Assembly: GCA_937871915.1 (NCBI GenBank)
Contig: CALMPG010000134.1
Span: forward strand, 62,001 to 126,000
Reading direction: 5' to 3'
Source of the DNA: an uncultured Phycisphaerales bacterium
Lineage (GTDB): Bacteria; Planctomycetota; Phycisphaerae; Phycisphaerales; UBA1924
DNA: 64,000 bases
Shown: in pieces, positions 35,181-43,625 of the stretch
Layout of the letters: every line of letters begins with the position of its first letter
How positions within the stretch are numbered: the stretch's first letter is position 1
Program-made: the position numbers and the translations under genes
The notes under the pieces: model-generated
What the model was told of the DNA's origin: nothing
The model's database searches: none
The model's input: only the letters and a program-made list of their open reading frames with translations

Positions 35181-35218
35181 TAAAAGACAACGGCCCGCCG
35201 GGAGATCCCGACGGGCCG
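35181..35218 (-). terminator. Intrinsic terminator of the Cys-rich lipoprotein gene
   Basis: On the minus strand a 12-bp stem with one mismatch (35207-35218 with 35191-35202) and a 4-nt loop is followed by ttgtctttta. It lies 28 bp after the stop of the lipoprotein gene. Confidence 0.82.
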
Positions 35219-35246
35219 CGTTGATTCGAGTCAGATGTCGGCGGAG

Positions 35247-35495
35247 TTAGTTGGACGCGCCGGTGGAGGGGCAGGTCTTCTTCTCGCCGCTGCAGCCGGC
35301 GGCCTTGTCCTTGCAGCAACCGGGGGTCGCGGCGGGGGTGGCCTGGGCGTCGGTCTTCACGGACGCGGCCTTCTCCTGGCAAGCGGCCTTGTCGCCACCT
35401 TCGCAGCACTTGTCGGCGTTCTTGTTGCAACCACCGAGGAACGCGGCAGCGGCGACGGTACAGACGAGGCCGAACGAGCAGATGAACTTACGCAT
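35247..35495 (-). CDS. Small Cys-rich lipoprotein
   Basis: The 82-residue product has a lipoprotein signal (VCTVAAAAFLGGC). A short mature part has seven further Cys in pairs or near-pairs (KCCEGG, AACQEK, GCCKDK, GCSGEKKTCPS) separated by Lys/Ala/Thr, which suggests metal binding or disulfide cross-linking at the cell surface. GGAG lies 9 nt before the ATG. The gene has its own terminator and is probably monocistronic. No family is recognised. Confidence 0.75.
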   Translation of the reverse strand: MRKFICSFGLVCTVAAAAFLGGCNKNADKCCEGGDKAACQEKAASVKTDAQATPAATPGCCKDKAAGCSGEKKTCPSTGASN

Positions 35496-35675
35496 GGGTC
35501 AGTCTCCGAAAGAGGGTTCGAGTTCTCGCCCCGGGCGACCGCCCGCGGCCGGGTGCCATCGACGAACGTCGATGGATGTCCTGAAAGGTTAGCAAGTTTG
35601 CATCTACCCGGCCACTAAATGCGGGATTTGGACTAAATCGCTGTCGTGGAACGACTGATCATGCCCATCTGGTTC

Positions 35676-37901
35676 CTAGATGACTTGACCGGGAGGGCCA
35701 TGACTTCCGGTTGGATTGCCGGAACCGCCGTTTCCTCCTGATCCAGGCAAACCTCCTCCCGAAGCATCGCCACCTCGACCGCCGTTTCCTCCGGGCTGTC
35801 GGTCTGGAACCGTGCCACCACTGGATCCGCCTGTTCCTCCGTTTCCACCTTTACCACCGCTTTGTCCTTGACCCCCTCTGCCGCCAGGTCCGGGGCTCCC
35901 TCCGTTCGGGCCGTAGCCACCAATCCCTCCGTCACCAGCAGATCCCCCTCCGCTGCCACTATGGCCACCGGTTCCACCCGTACCACCGTCTCCACCGTTT
36001 CCGCCTTGACCGCTTCCGCCACCACCCCCAACTCCGCCGTTGCCGCTGCGACCGGAGCCCGAGCCAACTCCGCCCGTTCCACCGTCTCCGCCCTCACCGT
36101 TTCCATTTGGACCAGTACCCCCGGTCCCACCTTTGCCACCCGTGCCACCAGCTCCATTGCCTCCATTCGCATCGCCACCACCTCCCCCGTCGCCGCCACG
36201 GCCGGGCGCCTTTGTAGGTGAGCCGTCGCCTCCGGTCCCGCCTTGGCCACCTCTCTGCCCGCTCCCGCCATCAGGCCCGCCACCGCCGCCATCCCCGCCA
36301 GTCCCTCCCATTCCCCCGCCCGTACCGCCTTTTCCGCCATCGCCTCCAACCCCTCCAGAGCCTGAGGGCGAACCGCCCGCTCCACCAGTGCCACCTTGTC
36401 CTCCAGTACCGCCGTCGTCGCCTCCTTGACCTCCCTTTCCGCCAGTGCTGCCGGACCCGCTCGGACTTTTTCCGGAACCACCGTCACCGCCTGTTCCACC
36501 TCTTCCAGGTTCGATACCCGGAGCCCTGCCACCGCCCTTTCCACCGTCTCCGCCTTTTCCGGGTCCACCCAGATCGTCCCCATCTCGCCCTTTTCCACCG
36601 GCACCTCCGTCATGACCTGGGGCACCATCTCCACCCTTGCCGCCGTGGGGAAAGTTGGGGTTGTACGGGTCGTCTCCCGGGAAACCGGGTGCACCTTCTG
36701 GTTTGGCTGGGTTGGATGGGTCGCCGCCATTGCATCCGTAGCAATGCGGATTGCAGGCCTTGTGGAACTGGCCGGGGTGGCTTCGGTTCCACGTCTTGCA
36801 GATGGCGCACTGCTGGGCTTCGGTCGGCTCATCGCCAGCTGCGGTCTTGGCCTGAGCAGTCTCGCACTCGCTCGGCATTGAGCTGTCAGGCTTGGACTGA
36901 CCGTTCACGTACTGGGTCACAAATACGGTCACGTCATAGCCATCGATAACTCCGTCCCCATTTGCGTCTGCGATCGTCTGACCAACAAAGAAACTATCGG
37001 CAAACCTCATTGCATCTTGAAGATCGACAGCACCCTCACCGGTCTTGTCGGCCAGTGTCGGCTCAAGCATCACACCTGCGATCGATCCGTCAGGCCTGCG
37101 CGCGGTAGCACAAATGCGCCCCGCCTCATCGATATAGTTGGCCCTCAGGATGGTCCATCCTTCAACCCCCACCAGCGCGGATTCCAATCGCACCCACCCG
37201 GACGTGCGCCACATGTACGCCGCTTCGCGTGATCGAAGTTCGGAAGAGGTCAGCCAGCCCGCCCGTGCACCACCAAGATCGAACGCGTTGGCAACCACAT
37301 CTCCACGCGAGTTCATCGCCGTAAACTCAACATGGGAGAAGTCGCCGGGTGCGGTGAGAACGAGCGAGTCGCCGCTCGATGACCACACAACACCCAACTC
37401 CCGCGGGTTTCCAAAAGAATCCGACGCCGTCTGCGACTCTGCACGGCCAACCAAGTTTCCGAGAATGGATGCCCCAAGAGGATCGCCGTTGGCAACACCG
37501 AACGGCAGCGTCAGTTGATCGTCGATTGGCGAGTCGACCATCCAGGCATAGGCTCGCAGAACCTGTTGTCCCGCGTCGTCTTTCTCAACCTGAGAAAAGC
37601 CCCATCGAACCGGCCCTATGGCCACTGGCTCAATATCGCCCTTGAAAATGCTCGACGCCGTGAACTGAGCACCTGATTGATCCGTTGCGGGTTTCCATTG
37701 CGCAGACAAAAAAAGCCCGTTTCCTGCCGCCAGTCCTCCGACAACCGTCGAGTCGTTCAACACGCGGAGTGGAATGAACTTCGCAGTCGGGTCGCCAGCT
37801 TGGCTGGCAAAGTCAATGATCCTGTAAGACTGACCGTTCGCAACGCTGGAAACCGCCAGAACCAAGGAGACAACCAATCCGGTGTACCAGCGAAAGTTCA
37901 T
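35676..37901 (-). CDS. Large exported Gly-rich (PGRS-like) protein with dockerin-like and Cys-rich modules
   Basis: The 741-residue product has a signal peptide (LVVSLVLAVSSVANG) and a globular beta-rich N-terminal domain to about 280. It then has a dockerin/EF-hand-like pair (GEGAVDLQDAMRFADSF at about 288-304, DANGDGVIDGYDVTVF at about 312-327) and a Cys cluster (C365, C368, C383, C387, C390). From 419 to the end it is almost pure GGxGG repeats with Asp, Thr, Ser, Lys and Pro. The ATG at 37901 follows AGGAG by 8 nt. The N-terminal half uses codons less GC-rich than neighbouring genes. The tail resembles mycobacterial PGRS and other polyglycine-II-like Gly-rich domains. It probably acts at the cell surface or in the matrix; the function is unknown. 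Confidence 0.85.
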   Translation of the reverse strand: MNFRWYTGLVVSLVLAVSSVANGQSYRIIDFASQAGDPTAKFIPLRVLNDSTVVGGLAAGNGLFLSAQWKPATDQSGAQFTASSIFKGDIEPVAIGPVRWGFSQVEKDDAGQQVLRAYAWMVDSPIDDQLTLPFGVANGDPLGASILGNLVGRAESQTASDSFGNPRELGVVWSSSGDSLVLTAPGDFSHVEFTAMNSRGDVVANAFDLGGARAGWLTSSELRSREAAYMWRTSGWVRLESALVGVEGWTILRANYIDEAGRICATARRPDGSIAGVMLEPTLADKTGEGAVDLQDAMRFADSFFVGQTIADANGDGVIDGYDVTVFVTQYVNGQSKPDSSMPSECETAQAKTAAGDEPTEAQQCAICKTWNRSHPGQFHKACNPHCYGCNGGDPSNPAKPEGAPGFPGDDPYNPNFPHGGKGGDGAPGHDGGAGGKGRDGDDLGGPGKGGDGGKGGGRAPGIEPGRGGTGGDGGSGKSPSGSGSTGGKGGQGGDDGGTGGQGGTGGAGGSPSGSGGVGGDGGKGGTGGGMGGTGGDGGGGGPDGGSGQRGGQGGTGGDGSPTKAPGRGGDGGGGGDANGGNGAGGTGGKGGTGGTGPNGNGEGGDGGTGGVGSGSGRSGNGGVGGGGGSGQGGNGGDGGTGGTGGHSGSGGGSAGDGGIGGYGPNGGSPGPGGRGGQGQSGGKGGNGGTGGSSGGTVPDRQPGGNGGRGGDASGGGLPGSGGNGGSGNPTGSHGPPGQVI

Positions 37902-38026
37902 GGAAGCAACTCCTCGGCCAAGGGTATGAAATCTCAATACCTTGACCATGATCGGCTGTGAGTGCTTCGAAACTTTAGGCCAGAGTAAGGGCCAATGTCC
38001 CGCTTCGTTTCACCTGCATGGAGGGC

Positions 38027-38647
38027 TCATTGCGCCGCGATGGAGGCCTTGCGGATCTTGGCGGCAAACGCGGTGCGACGGTCGGCCTGACGACGACGGG
38101 TCGAGGGACGACCGCCGATCTCGGGGCCTTCCTCCGCGCCGACGAACTGGATCAGGCAGATCTCGCCACCATCGCCGATGCGGGCCTTCTGGAGCTTGAC
38201 AATGCGGGTGTACCCGCCCGCCCGATCCTTGAACCGCGGGGCGACGTTCTCGAAAATGTGCTTGACGAGCTTCGGGGCCTTGCGCAGCTCGCCGTAGCGG
38301 TTGCGCTCGACCTTGGCGCCGTCGGGGATTGCGAAGTACTTCTCGGCCCGGTCGCGAAGCGCGGCCACGGCGTCCTTCTCCGCGTCCGTCGCGGACTTGG
38401 AAAGGTACAGCCAGTCGAAGGCGAGCTTGTCGCCGCCGAGCTTGGCGATCACCCGACGGCGGGCGGCCACGGTGCCCTCCTTGGCGTCGGTGACGATCTT
38501 CTCCACGAACGGCTGGAGGCACTTGGCCTTCGGGACGGTCGTGGTGATCTGGCCGTGCTGGAACAGACCCAGCGCAAGGTTGCGCAGGGTGGAAGCCCGG
38601 TGAGCGGTCGTGCGACCGAGTCGATATCCGCCTCTACGGTGACGCAT
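38027..38647 (-). CDS. rplQ: 50S ribosomal protein bL17, enlarged
   Basis: bL17 binds 23S rRNA near the exit tunnel. The 206-residue product starts MRHRRGGYRLGRTTAHR and has ITTTVPKAKCLQPFVEKIVTDAKEGT and AGGYTRIVKL. The E. coli protein has 127 residues; here about 57 residues (LGGDKLAFDWLYLSKSATDA...) are inserted before the FENVAPRFKDR block, and a basic tail of about 35 residues is added. It is the last gene of the cluster, 24 bp after rpoA. Confidence 0.96.
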   Translation of the reverse strand: MRHRRGGYRLGRTTAHRASTLRNLALGLFQHGQITTTVPKAKCLQPFVEKIVTDAKEGTVAARRRVIAKLGGDKLAFDWLYLSKSATDAEKDAVAALRDRAEKYFAIPDGAKVERNRYGELRKAPKLVKHIFENVAPRFKDRAGGYTRIVKLQKARIGDGGEICLIQFVGAEEGPEIGGRPSTRRRQADRRTAFAAKIRKASIAAQ

Positions 38648-38671
38648 GGGAAAACTCCTGCTTCGAACGAA

Positions 38672-39697
38672 TCAGACGGGCTGGCCCGGCGTGAAAGGAC
38701 TGGTGGGATGAACGCCCTCAGGCAGTTTCATGCCGAGGTCGAGACCGATGTCGATGAGCTTCTTCTTCACCTCGCGGAGGCTGGTGCGTCCGAACGAGCG
38801 GACCTTGAGCAGGTCGGCCTCGGAGCGGACGACCAGATCGGCGACGTTCTGGATGCGGGCCGACTCCAGGCAGTTGCTCGCCCGGACAGACAGCTCCAGC
38901 TCGCCGATGGGCATGTTCATCTTGCGGATGAGCTCCTCGTCCACGCCGGCGGCCTTGGCGGCCTCCTCGCTGACGAGTTCCTGCCCGATGTCGAAGTACT
39001 GGACGAAGGGATTGAGGTGCTTGCGGAGGATCTTGGCCGCCTCGACGAGGGCCATCTCGGGCACCACGGTGCCGTTGGTCCAGATGTCGAGGATCAGCTT
39101 GTCGTAGTTGGTCTTCTGGCCCACGCGGGTCTCTTCGACCTTGTAGCGCACGCGCTGCACGGGGGAGTAGATCGCGTCCACGGGGATCAGGCCGATCTCC
39201 TGCTCTTCCTGCTTGTTGTACTGCTCGCTGGCGGGGATGTAGCCGCGCCCTTTGCCGACGCGCAGCTCCATCTCGAAATCAACCTTGTCCGTGAGCGTGC
39301 ACAGGACGAGGTCCTTGTTCATGATGGTGACGGCCGCGTCGCCCTCGATGAGGTCGGCGGTGACGTCGCCCGGGCCGGTGGCGGCGACGGTGAGCACCTT
39401 GGGCTCGTCGGTCTCCATCTTCACGACCAGGTTCTTGACGTTGAGGATGATGTCCGTCACGTCCTGCATGACGCCCGGGAGCGAGTGGAACTCGTGCGGG
39501 GCCCCCTTGATCTTCACGGCCGTGACGGCCGCGCCCTCGAGGGACGAGAGCAGGATGCGGCGGAGCGAGTTGCCGATGGTCGTGCCGAACCCCTGCTCGA
39601 AGGGCTCGACGATGAAGCGGCCGAAAACGTCGCTCTTGAACTTGGGGTCGGTGACGACCTTGCTGGGCAACTCGAGCCCACGCCAGCGGATGCGCAT
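38672..39697 (-). CDS. rpoA: RNA polymerase alpha subunit
   Basis: The 341-residue alpha subunit has the N-terminal assembly domain (FVEPFEQGFGTTIGNSLRRILLSSL-type block) and the C-terminal domain (LSVRASNCLESARIQNVADL ... RSFGRTSLREVKKKL) that contacts UP elements and activators. The ATG at 39697 gives the family N-terminus. rpsD, which often precedes rpoA, is missing: rpsK lies directly upstream across 165 bp that contain an AT-rich palindrome. Confidence 0.98.
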   Translation of the reverse strand: MRIRWRGLELPSKVVTDPKFKSDVFGRFIVEPFEQGFGTTIGNSLRRILLSSLEGAAVTAVKIKGAPHEFHSLPGVMQDVTDIILNVKNLVVKMETDEPKVLTVAATGPGDVTADLIEGDAAVTIMNKDLVLCTLTDKVDFEMELRVGKGRGYIPASEQYNKQEEQEIGLIPVDAIYSPVQRVRYKVEETRVGQKTNYDKLILDIWTNGTVVPEMALVEAAKILRKHLNPFVQYFDIGQELVSEEAAKAAGVDEELIRKMNMPIGELELSVRASNCLESARIQNVADLVVRSEADLLKVRSFGRTSLREVKKKLIDIGLDLGMKLPEGVHPTSPFTPGQPV

Positions 39698-39820
39698 AAG
39701 AAAAACCCTTCTTCGTTCGGCGGAACCTTGCGGATGTGAGCCGCTCCACGCCTGACGAGTCATTCCCGGCCGCCGAACCACCCGGGACGCTCTGCTGTGC
39801 GAGAAACGGACCAGAAACAG

Positions 39821-39852
39821 AATCTGAGATCTCAAATCTGAGATCTCAGATT
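39821..39852. repeat. AT-rich palindromic repeat, family B copy 1
   Basis: Twelve-base arms aatctgagatct (39821-39832) and agatctcagatt (39841-39852) form a perfect inverted repeat with an 8-nt loop in the rpsK-rpoA gap. The words resemble those at 52869-52906 (gatctgaa ... ttcagatc). No T-tract follows. Confidence 0.8.
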
Positions 39853-39862
39853 GGAGAATCGA

Positions 39863-40240
39863 TCAGACACGGCGCTTCTTGCGGGGCCGGCAGCCGTTGT
39901 GCGGGATGGGCGTGTGGTCCTCGACGGCCGTCACGCGGATGCCGGTGGAGACCATGCCCGTCACCGCGGACTCGCGTCCGGCGCCGGTGCCCTTGACGTA
40001 CACCTCGACCTCGGAGACGCCGATCTTGCGGGCCTTCTGCCCGGCGCTCTCGCCGGCGCGGGTGGCCGCGAAGGGCGTGCTCTTGCGGGCGCCCTTGAAG
40101 CCGATCGTCCCCGCCGAGTCCCAGCAGAGGGTCTCGCCGTTGATGTCGGTGATCGTGACGATCGTGTTGTTGTGCGTCGCCTTGACGTGGGCGATGCCGC
40201 GGGTGACGTTCTTGCGGACCTTCTTTGCCTTCTTCGCCAT
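39863..40240 (-). CDS. rpsK: 30S ribosomal protein uS11
   Basis: uS11 sits on the platform and lines the mRNA exit. The 125-residue product has the expected length, with [36 protein letters not shown] and the C-terminal [20 protein letters not shown]. It follows rpsM by 93 bp, a gap that holds a family A palindrome. Confidence 0.98.
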   Translation of the reverse strand: MAKKAKKVRKNVTRGIAHVKATHNNTIVTITDINGETLCWDSAGTIGFKGARKSTPFAATRAGESAGQKARKIGVSEVEVYVKGTGAGRESAVTGMVSTGIRVTAVEDHTPIPHNGCRPRKKRRV

Positions 40241-40302
40241 CGTGTGCTCCTCGGATCGTCCGACAGGTGTCGTACCCGGGGTGTGTGTGGTGTGTTTTCC
40301 CG

Positions 40303-40322
40303 ATAGGTCCCATAGGACCTAT
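40303..40322. repeat. Palindromic repeat, family A copy 1
   Basis: Eight-base arms ataggtcc (40303-40310) and ggacctat (40315-40322) in the rpsM-rpsK gap. The same words recur at 44374-44411 and 45904-45936, each in another gap of this cluster. Confidence 0.8.
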
Positions 40323-40333
40323 TCCTGGTGTGT

Positions 40334-40714
40334 CTACTTGGCCTTGACGCCCTTCTTGCCGGCGACCGTCTTCTTCTTGCCCTTGCGCGTGCGGGCGTTG
40401 GAGCGGGTCCGCTGCCCGCGGGTGGGCAGGCCGCGCCGGTGACGCTCGCCGCGGTAGGTGCGGACGTCCTTGAGGCGCTGGATGTTCTGCTGCACGGCGC
40501 GTCGGAGGGCGCCCTCGACGACGAGGCCGTTGTCGATGATCTCGTTGATCCGCGCCAGCGCGGTCTCGTCCACCTGGCCGGCGCGCTGGTCGGGGTCGAT
40601 CTTCGCCTCCGTCAGGATGTCCATGGCGACCTTGCGGCCGATCCCGTGGACGTACTGCAGGGCGAAGTAGATCTTCTTCTTCTCGGGAATGTCGATGCCG
40701 GCGATACGGGGCAT
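40334..40714 (-). CDS. rpsM: 30S ribosomal protein uS13
   Basis: uS13 forms part of the head and contacts P-site tRNA and the subunit bridge. The 126-residue product begins MPRIAGIDIPEKKKIYFAL and has YVHGIGRKVA, DVRTYRGERHRRGLPTRGQR and a Lys-rich tail. The ATG at 40714 gives the canonical N-terminus; the frame extends to 40747. Confidence 0.98.
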   Translation of the reverse strand: MPRIAGIDIPEKKKIYFALQYVHGIGRKVAMDILTEAKIDPDQRAGQVDETALARINEIIDNGLVVEGALRRAVQQNIQRLKDVRTYRGERHRRGLPTRGQRTRSNARTRKGKKKTVAGKKGVKAK

Positions 40715-40741
40715 TGGTCGTTCCTGTCTTCCTCGGGGCAC

Positions 40742-40806
40742 CGCCACGCTCCGCGTGGCGATTCTTCCGTAGTTGCTCGTTCAATCCGCCGCGCGGAGCG
40801 CGGCGG
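40742..40806. repeat. Paired GC-rich palindromes, family C copy 1
   Basis: Two hairpins in the rpmJ-rpsM gap: cgccacgc/gcgtggcg (40742-40760, loop tcc) and ccgccgcgc/gcgcggcgg (40786-40806). The same pair of motifs recurs at 42792-42837 in the rplO-secY gap. Confidence 0.75.
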
Positions 40807-40812
40807 CACCCA

Positions 40813-40929
40813 TCAACCCTGGACCTGCTTGTGCTTCGGGTCCGCCTTGCAGATCACGCGGACCTTGCCCTTGCGGCGGACGACCTGGCAGGAGCCGCAG
40901 ATCTTCTTGACACTGGCCTTGACCTTCAT
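40813..40929 (-). CDS. rpmJ: 50S ribosomal protein bL36
   Basis: The product is 38 residues ([14 protein letters not shown] ... [14 protein letters not shown]), the standard size. The zinc ligands C11, C14, C27 and H33 are all present, so this is the zinc-binding (C+) form, unlike the uS14 of the same cluster. It lies between infA and rpsM as in most bacteria. Confidence 0.95.
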   Translation of the reverse strand: MKVKASVKKICGSCQVVRRKGKVRVICKADPKHKQVQG

Positions 40930-41084
40930 GGCGGAGACTCGCTTTCAACACTCTTGGAGAGTGCGTTTTTCGGGGCGGAGATAATAGGCGGGACAGGCCT
41001 TCCTTTCCCGCGCTCGGACCGTCGATTGCCGTGCTTCCCTGCACGATTCCACCCCCCGGGTGGCCCCGGGGCACCCGCCCGGAT

Positions 41085-41303
41085 TCAGTGCCGGTAGGTG
41101 ATCCGGGCCTTGGTCAGGTCGTACGGGCTGAGCTCGACGGTCACCTTGTCCCCCGGCAGGATGCGGATGTAGTTCATCCGCATCTTCCCGGACACATAGG
41201 CGAGCACCCGCACGTCGTTGGGGAGTTTGACCTTGAACATCGCGTTCGGGAGAGACTCCTCCACGATCGCGTCGAGACTGACCTTGTCTTCCTGCTTCGT
41301 CAC
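41085..41303 (-). CDS. infA: Translation initiation factor IF-1
   Basis: IF-1 binds the A site of the 30S subunit during initiation. The 72-residue OB-fold protein has [47 protein letters not shown] and ends KARITYRH, matching the family. It lies between secY and rpmJ; adk and map, common in this position, are absent. Confidence 0.98.
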   Translation of the reverse strand: MTKQEDKVSLDAIVEESLPNAMFKVKLPNDVRVLAYVSGKMRMNYIRILPGDKVTVELSPYDLTKARITYRH

Positions 41304-41366
41304 TGGGTTCCTTCGGACTGTCGGGTACGAACTGGGAGGGTTGGGGATCGGAGCGAACGGAGAATG

Positions 41367-42752
41367 TTAGGCGGCGGTACGCCCACCCTTGGCCGATTCA
41401 TCCGGCCCAAGGAACCCCGCGTAGTTGCGCATGAGCAGGTTGGCCTCCACGCGCTGGATGACGTCGAGCACGACCGACACCACGATGAGCAGCCCCGTTC
41501 CGCCGAGGAACTGCGTGACCGAGTAGGGGATATTCAGCGAACGGTTGACCACCATGGGGGCCACGGCGATCACGGCCAGGAAGGCCGCGCCGACGTAGGT
41601 GATGCGCTCCATCACGGTTTCGAGATACTCCGCCGTGCGCGGCCCGGGCCGGAGCCCGGGGATGAACGACCCGTGGTCGCGGAGCTGCTTGGACATTTCC
41701 TCGGGATTGAACTGGACGGTGATCCAGAAGTACGAGAAGAAATAGATCAGGACGACCTCGCACACGGTGTAGATGAACTCGCCGTTGCCGAAGTTGGTGC
41801 TCAGCCACTGCGAGGCCTGCTCCCACCACGAGCCGGGGGCCGAGACGCGGGCCTGGGCCGAGAGCATGGACAGGATCACCGACGGGAAGATCATCAGCGA
41901 CGAGGCGAAGATCACGGGCATGACGCCGCCGTGGTTCACCCGGAGCGGCAGGTACGAGCGCTGCCCGCCGAAGACCTTGCGCCCGCGCGTGTGCTTGGCC
42001 TGCTGGATGGGCACCCGTCTCTGGGCCACGGTCATGAGCACCGACCCCGCCACGACGACCACGAACCCCGCGAGGATGAAGAAGACGCTCGACCAGCCGA
42101 TCCGCTGCGGATCGCGCGGGTTGAAGTTGTTGTACATGTACTCGATCGCGCCGGGCATCTGCGTGAGGATGCCCGCCGTGATGATCAGCGAGACGCCGTT
42201 GCCGATGCCGTGCTTGTCGATCTGCTCGCCCAGCCACATCAGGAACATGCACCCGGCCGTCAGCGCGGCCACGGCCATGATCCACCACACCGGGTTCATC
42301 CCGTAGGTGGACTGCACCATGCCCAGCTTGTTGATGTAGCTCAGCCAGCCGATCCCCTGCACGATGCACAGGCCGATCGTGGTCAGGCGGGTCCACTCCA
42401 TGATCTTCTGCCGGCCCGTCGGGCCCTCGTTCTGCAGGGTCTTGAGGCTCGGCAGCACGCTCGCCAGGAGCTGGAAGATGATCGACGCCGAGATGTAGGG
42501 CATCACGCCCAGGCCGAAGATCGTCGACCGTCCGAAGGCGCCGCCCGAGAACACCGACACGAACGTCGCCATCCGGCCCGCCGCCGACCCCTCGGTGTCG
42601 AAGGTGTCGAACTGCTTGGCCAGAAGCGTCTGGTCCAGCCCGGGCAGGGGCACCCAGTGGCCGATGCGGAAGACCGCCAGCATCCCCAGTGTGAAGAGGA
42701 TCTTCGTGCGGAGTTCCGCGATCCGAAAGACATTGACGAGGGCTTGCAGCAT
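41367..42752 (-). CDS. secY: Protein translocase subunit SecY
   Basis: SecY is the channel of the Sec translocon. The 461-residue product has about ten transmembrane spans. It begins MLQALVNVFRIAELRTKILFT and has GVMPYISASIIFQLL, GIGNGVSLIITAGI, LPLRVNHGGVMPVIFASSLM and IPGLRPGPRTAEYLE, the last near the cytosolic loops that bind the ribosome and SecA. The ATG at 42752 is preferred; a GTG at 42797 would add 15 residues. rplO lies about 100 bp upstream. Confidence 0.97.
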   Translation of the reverse strand: MLQALVNVFRIAELRTKILFTLGMLAVFRIGHWVPLPGLDQTLLAKQFDTFDTEGSAAGRMATFVSVFSGGAFGRSTIFGLGVMPYISASIIFQLLASVLPSLKTLQNEGPTGRQKIMEWTRLTTIGLCIVQGIGWLSYINKLGMVQSTYGMNPVWWIMAVAALTAGCMFLMWLGEQIDKHGIGNGVSLIITAGILTQMPGAIEYMYNNFNPRDPQRIGWSSVFFILAGFVVVVAGSVLMTVAQRRVPIQQAKHTRGRKVFGGQRSYLPLRVNHGGVMPVIFASSLMIFPSVILSMLSAQARVSAPGSWWEQASQWLSTNFGNGEFIYTVCEVVLIYFFSYFWITVQFNPEEMSKQLRDHGSFIPGLRPGPRTAEYLETVMERITYVGAAFLAVIAVAPMVVNRSLNIPYSVTQFLGGTGLLIVVSVVLDVIQRVEANLLMRNYAGFLGPDESAKGGRTAA

Positions 42753-42791
42753 TCGTTTGAGTCCGGGGGCCTTCTGTTCCGTCCTGGGTAC

Positions 42792-42837
42792 CACCACGCT
42801 CCGCGTGGTGTCGGGTCCCGCCGCGCCCTGCGCGGCG
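42792..42837. repeat. Paired GC-rich palindromes, family C copy 2
   Basis: caccacgc/gcgtggtg (42792-42810) followed by cgccgcg/cgcggcg (42819-42837) in the rplO-secY gap. The order and motifs match the copy at 40742-40806. The first hairpin overlaps the possible GTG start of secY. Confidence 0.72.
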
Positions 42838-42854
42838 ACGTCAAGCCCTCAACC

Positions 42855-43562
42855 TTACTCCGCCTTCGGAGCCTCCTTGGCCGGAGCCTTCGGCGCGGCG
42901 CCCTTCTCGGGAGCCTCCTTGGCGGGCTTGGCGCCCTTCTTCGCGTCCTTGCCGTCCTTGGCGTCCTTGGCGTCGGCGTCGAGATCCTCGATGACGACCT
43001 TCTTGGGCCCGCTGGAACGCTTGAGCTTCTTGGTCAGGTTCTTCGGGGTCAGGTCGTCGGAGGAGCGGTCGATGCCGCGGACCTTGTCGCGACGCGTGCC
43101 CGTCTCCTTGACCGTGCCGCCCGAGCCGGTCACGAGCGTCTTGACCTTGGCCGAGACGCGGTTGGCGGTGATGGCAAGCTTCACGCCCACCTTCTCGTCC
43201 TTGGCCAGATCGCCGAGGATCTTCAGGTCGCGGCTGTCGTCGCGGACCAGGCCCGCCTTCTGCAGCGTGGCCATGCTCACCTCGCCGCCCTTGGCGAAGG
43301 CGGGGTGCTGCAGGATGGAGCGCAGGTTGACGATCCAGTAGCGCGTGGTGAAGTTGAAGTTGGAGAAGCCGAACTTCCGCAGGCGGCGGAAGTAGGGCAT
43401 CTGCCCTCCCTCGAAGGCGAGCTTGGCCGCGTAGCCCGAGCGCGACGACGCACCCTTCTGGCCGCGTCCGGACCGACGGCCGGTGCCCGAGCCGGTGCCG
43501 CGCCCGACGCGCTTGCGCGCCTTGTACTTGCCGGCGAGGGTGGTGATGTCGTGGATCATCAT
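42855..43562 (-). CDS. rplO: 50S ribosomal protein uL15 with long low-complexity tail
   Basis: uL15 is a core assembly protein of the large subunit. The 235-residue product has KRVGRGTGSGTGRRSGRGQKG, RSGYAAKLAFEGGQMPYFRRL and VNLRSILQHPAFAKGGEV. The E. coli protein has 144 residues; here the C-terminal 80 or so residues are Lys/Ala/Asp/Pro-rich (KDAKDGKDAKKGAKPAKEAP). bL30-type rpmD (uL30), normally between rpsE and rplO, is missing. Confidence 0.96.
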   Translation of the reverse strand: MMIHDITTLAGKYKARKRVGRGTGSGTGRRSGRGQKGASSRSGYAAKLAFEGGQMPYFRRLRKFGFSNFNFTTRYWIVNLRSILQHPAFAKGGEVSMATLQKAGLVRDDSRDLKILGDLAKDEKVGVKLAITANRVSAKVKTLVTGSGGTVKETGTRRDKVRGIDRSSDDLTPKNLTKKLKRSSGPKKVVIEDLDADAKDAKDGKDAKKGAKPAKEAPEKGAAPKAPAKEAPKAE

Positions 43563-43625
43563 GGCGGGAAACTCCCGAAATCAGTGCTGGATGCGTGTGC
43601 GAGTACCAAAACAGAACAAACCAAA

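Noticed and set aside
35680-36650. Dense short DNA repeats that could suggest a CRISPR or satellite array
   Set aside because: The periodicity comes from codons of the GGxGG tail; there are no constant repeats with unique spacers and no cas genes.
35633-36832. 399-residue Glu/Val/Ala-rich frame within the Gly-rich protein gene
   Set aside because: It is another frame of the GGN repeats. The Gly-rich frame has a signal peptide, dockerin-like module and ribosome binding site.
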